Source: Morchella semilibera (lineage: Eukaryota; Ascomycota; Pezizomycetes; Pezizales; Morchellaceae). Taken from it: a stretch of DNA of 64,000 bases. Position numbers and translations under genes: made by a program. Location of the stretch: contig CM018604.1 in NCBI GenBank assembly GCA_009192285.1, positions 5,179,746 through 5,243,745 of the forward strand. Direction: 5' to 3'. Every line of letters starts with the position of its first letter. Within the stretch, counting starts at the first letter, position 1. Positions 61,176-64,000 of the stretch are shown piece by piece. The notes beneath the pieces are model-generated. The model saw only the letters and a program-made list of their open reading frames with translations, ran no database searches and was not told the origin of the DNA.

Positions 61176-62148
61176 TTATCCTCCGCCGTTCTCCGACGGA
61201 CTCACCTTCACGACCAACCTCTCTGTTATTCCCTTGAACACCTCACACAACCTACTCTCACCATACCTCTGTACTAACCCACCCTTACCCTCCCAGCTCC
61301 CCTGGCTCTCAATCATCATATTGAACGCCGGGTCAATGGGCACCTTACCCAAAAACTCAACCCCAAACTCCTCTGCCATGACTAAGCCTCCGCCAGACGA
61401 GAACACATTTGTGCACTCGCTGCAGTGCGGACACACAAAGCCACTCATATTCTCAACCACACCAAGGACGCTTATCCCAACCTTCTTACAAAAGTTAAGT
61501 TCCTTACGCACATCAGCTGTCGAGATTGCCTGGGGCGTCGTAACAATCACTGCACCGTCTGGGTTAACGTTGCGCAGCTGCTCAGCCAGCGATATATGCT
61601 CGTCGGAGGTCCCTAAACCACATCTGGTTAGCCCCACACACACCCGCAATGGAACCAGAAAGCGGCCAACCCACCCGGCGGCGTATCAATCAACAAGTAC
61701 TCTACATCCTCCCAGAGCACATCCGTAACAAACTGCCTAACCATTGCAGTCTTTTTCGGGCCTCTCCAAACCACACTGTCACCACGGTCTTTCAACAAGA
61801 ACCCCAGACTCATAAGCTGGATCCTTGTATCCTTCTGCCCCTCTTCCCGCTCTCCAACTCGCACAGGAACCCACCCGCCAGGCGCCTGCCGGATCTTTTC
61901 ATCCTCAACATTGAACATCCGTGGGATATTGGGGCCTGTAAGGTCTACGTCTAGCACGCCGACCTTTTTGCCAGCGCGCGCAAGGGAGAGGGCGAGTTGG
62001 ACTGTGACCGAAGATTTGCCGACACCACCTTTGCCAGAGAGAACCTAGGTACGTGCACAATCATTAATAAAGGCGCTATCTATAGCTGGAGCTCAGGGAG
62101 GTCTAAAGGGTGTATTACGAGGATGACGTGGGGGATTGTTTCCAGCAT
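61176..62148 (-). CDS. CFD1: Cytosolic Fe-S cluster assembly factor Cfd1 (NUBP2)
   Basis: Cfd1 pairs with Nbp35 to form the scaffold on which cytosolic and nuclear Fe-S clusters are built. Three exons (62148-62119, 62044-61675, 61612-61176) give 278 residues; the yeast protein has 293. Exon 1 is 30 nt and codes for [10 protein letters not shown], which joins to [13 protein letters not shown], the deviant Walker A. Next come [36 protein letters not shown] (Walker B and switch region), and [15 protein letters not shown], whose CPHC motif binds the bridging cluster. The absence of an N-terminal ferredoxin-like Cys cluster separates it from Nbp35. A two-unit TTAGGG motif lies about 215 bases upstream. 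Confidence 0.94.
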
Positions 62149-62893
62149 TTTTATGGGGGTCTGGGCTCTATGTTCCAGGGAATTTTGGTAAGATAGATGT
62201 GCAATTAAGGGGTATTATTTTGGGTATCGTGGGCTGCAACGGTTCTTCTAAGCTGCTTAGAAATACTGCGCCGGTACAGGTAAGTATATATCTCTGTTCA
62301 AGAGTGCCGCCAACCCCACTAATGGCGTCATTGAGCCTGGTAGAGCCTCAAGCTATATCGACAGCCCTAACCCTAATCAGATGAGATCTCTAATTAGACC
62401 TTGGAAAGCACTTTAAGGGCGAGGACACTGGCCGGGAGTTTTCTCAAGTCACCACTGCCGCAAAAATAGTACACAAAAAAAATGTCTGCATTAAGTGTAA
62501 ACAATTACATACGTTGAGGTATGTATCGATCCTAGTACATCTATCCTATCATCTCTCTTGAGCACTCAGAAGTAAGAAATCCATACAAACAGAAAAGAAC
62601 AAGCAAGGAACATAAGAAAAATAATATAAAAAAATAAAGCAGAAATAAATTGCGGACCAGATTCCTAAACTGCCTGTTGAACGCCAGTATCGATCCCCCA
62701 GCTCTACCTGATCTCTTCGCATATCTGGGGATAAGCAAGCCAGGGAGAATGGGAGTAAAGAAAGGAACCAAACTAGAACAATTGATGGGAAAGTTTTTCT
62801 CACCGAACGCTTTCAAAAGCCAGAAAAAGAACAAAAATGGAAGGGGCAGATAACCCAGCAAAGAAAGGAGAAGAAGCAGGAATGTTCCTCCAA
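62149..62893. other. Intergenic between CFD1 and EMG1
   Basis: Contains the CFD1 promoter with a TTAGGGTTAGGG motif on the minus strand (62364-62375). An AT-rich stretch near 62570-62660 may be part of the 3' region of EMG1. No gene is supported. Confidence 0.45.
62364..62375 (-). promoter_or_regulatory. Telo-box-like motif upstream of CFD1
   Basis: Two perfect TTAGGG units on the coding strand of CFD1, 216-227 bases before its ATG. In yeasts, Tbf1-type proteins bind such motifs in promoters of growth genes. The link here is inferred from position only. Confidence 0.35.
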
Positions 62894-63881
62894 TTACTGG
62901 ATATTCCAGCAGTCCTCCGCTGCATGACAGAACTTACTGCAAGCTACACTCGCTGAGAGCGAGTAGTTACTTACACCAATCTTTTCATCCACCCAACCGT
63001 CTGCGAAATCATCCTTCCCCTTCGCCATGGCTCCTACAACTACACAAATGCTCTCCTCTTCACCCAATCCACTAATATACTCCCTCACGTTCATAACCGG
63101 AGCCTCCCACGACAGGGTGACCTTCCGGCAGTTAGGAGGGAGATACTGTGAGACAGGATTCTTGATCACCTTAAGTAGCTTCTCCGACGAGGCTGTAGTA
63201 CGGATCGAAAGCTTGTGGAGAAGCTGCACCATGAGACCAGCAAAACGCTTGAAGGTACGCGGGATGCGTACGGAGGGGTTAACCTCAATAAGGACACCTT
63301 TAGAGGATTGGATGTAGACTTGGAGCTTGCCGGCCTTGTTGATAGGAGAGTCGAGGAGGGTTAGGAGACACTTGTTGGAAGTGCTCGTTAGCTTGGGAAG
63401 CAAAGTACACATGGTAGAGAGGGTTGAGCCGCTCGCCAGTAACAGAAGTTAAGCAACAGTAGTTATTGGTCCACTGCCTATTTATACATGAAACCGCAAG
63501 ACTCATTGAGTCGCAAGGATTTATGCATATAGGGAACGAAAGAGCGAAGCAATTCATCTAGTCATTCAAGAGGGGTAAAGGACAAACCTGGTGAAGAATA
63601 TCGGGGCGGGCATCACTAATGTCCCGTCCCATTTTCTTGAGAACACCAATATGGTCGTCTGAGTTGAGAAGAACATACTTCTCGCCGCCATTGGCACCCC
63701 CAGTAGAAATCTTGTGGGTTTCTAGACATGCTTGGGCAAGGACAACGATGAGCCTTTTGGTGCTCTTATCATCGGAAGCAATTGGCACTGCCTGCTCGGC
63801 CGTCAATGTAGGCAACGTAGGCAACGACGGGAGCGATTGAGTCCTTGGACGCTTCTTAACTGGGGAGCCGGGGGTAGCCAT
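62894..63881 (-). CDS. EMG1: 18S rRNA pseudouridine N1-methyltransferase Emg1/Nep1
   Basis: Emg1 is a SPOUT-fold methyltransferase that N1-methylates the hypermodified pseudouridine of 18S rRNA and is needed for small-subunit assembly in the nucleolus. Two exons (63881-63588, 63370-62894) give 256 residues; yeast Emg1 has 252. The start is the ATG at 63881; the frame upstream begins at TTG only. The first ~35 residues are basic and Pro-rich ([10 protein letters not shown]). The core follows: [110 protein letters not shown]. Two GTAAGT strings near the 3' end lie in conserved coding text, so I did not call introns there. Confidence 0.95.
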
Positions 63882-64000
63882 CTTGTTGTTGTTGTTGTGG
63901 TTTGACAAGATTTTGCGGGTGGGACGAATATGATGTGGGGTAGTGTAGTAGTGTAGTGTAGTGTTAGTATGAAGTAGGTTGTTAGTTGGGGTTGTGTGAA
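63882..64000. other. EMG1 upstream region, window end
   Basis: Holds the promoter side of EMG1 and a GTAGT microsatellite near 63940-63965. No further gene starts before the window ends. Confidence 0.5.

Noticed and set aside
62894-63000. Introns at GTAAGT strings in the EMG1 3' end
   Set aside because: The unspliced text matches the conserved end of the family ([15 protein letters not shown]), so it is coding.
1-64000. CRISPR arrays, LTR or virus-like elements
   Set aside because: No regularly spaced repeats, and no reverse-transcriptase, integrase or capsid text in any frame I read.

Overview
The window is nuclear DNA from a filamentous ascomycete (Pezizomycotina). The genes carry many short GT-AG introns. 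They include DUF4048 and DUF3292 proteins, a SIN-type STE20 kinase, GPI-anchored Ser/Thr-rich proteins and one-copy conserved genes (QNS1, VPS1, RTS1, CFD1, EMG1). Intron richness (11 introns in QNS1, 9 in VPS1) and long, microsatellite-rich gaps suggest an early-branching class such as Pezizomycetes or Orbiliomycetes. That placement is inference. I see no rRNA, no convincing tRNA, no CRISPR, and no retroelement or virus-like proteins.

Layout: DUF4048 protein (708-2136 +); glutamine-dependent NAD+ synthetase QNS1 (4194-7047 -); a 1215-aa protein of unknown function with a probable C-terminal propeller (9589-13493 -); dynamin-like GTPase VPS1 (16685-19374 +); a 92-aa hypothetical protein (22944-23222 +); a fungal-type ATP-dependent DNA ligase (23342-27333 -) with an apparent one-base frameshift; an RGG-rich protein (29338-29997 +); a Sid1/SepM-like GCK kinase (31882-34946 +) with a heptapeptide minisatellite; PP2A B56 subunit RTS1 (36986-39493 +); a gene-free 7.5 kb stretch with MITE-like elements; a DUF3292 membrane protein (47048-50045 -); two GPI-anchored six-cysteine paralogs (52892-53851 + and 57657-58385 +); two orphan paralogs of 176 aa (58655-59185 - and 60211-60741 -); the cytosolic Fe-S scaffold CFD1 (61176-62148 -); and the 18S rRNA methyltransferase EMG1 (62894-63881 -).

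The genes do not form one pathway. VPS1, RTS1 and the Sid1-like kinase touch membrane fission, phosphatase targeting and septation. CFD1, EMG1 and QNS1 are housekeeping. The 52.9-60.7 kb part looks lineage-specific: two unrelated families are each locally duplicated there.

The most striking non-genic signal is the 8-bp palindrome TACATGTA. I counted at least 32 exact copies where about one is expected by chance, nearly all intergenic or intronic, with nine inside 7934-9158. Three small inverted-repeat elements with TA ends, each from a different family, are also present. Exon borders come from reading splice signals and phase by eye. They are strong for the conserved genes and weaker for the ligase 3' end and RTS1 intron 2.
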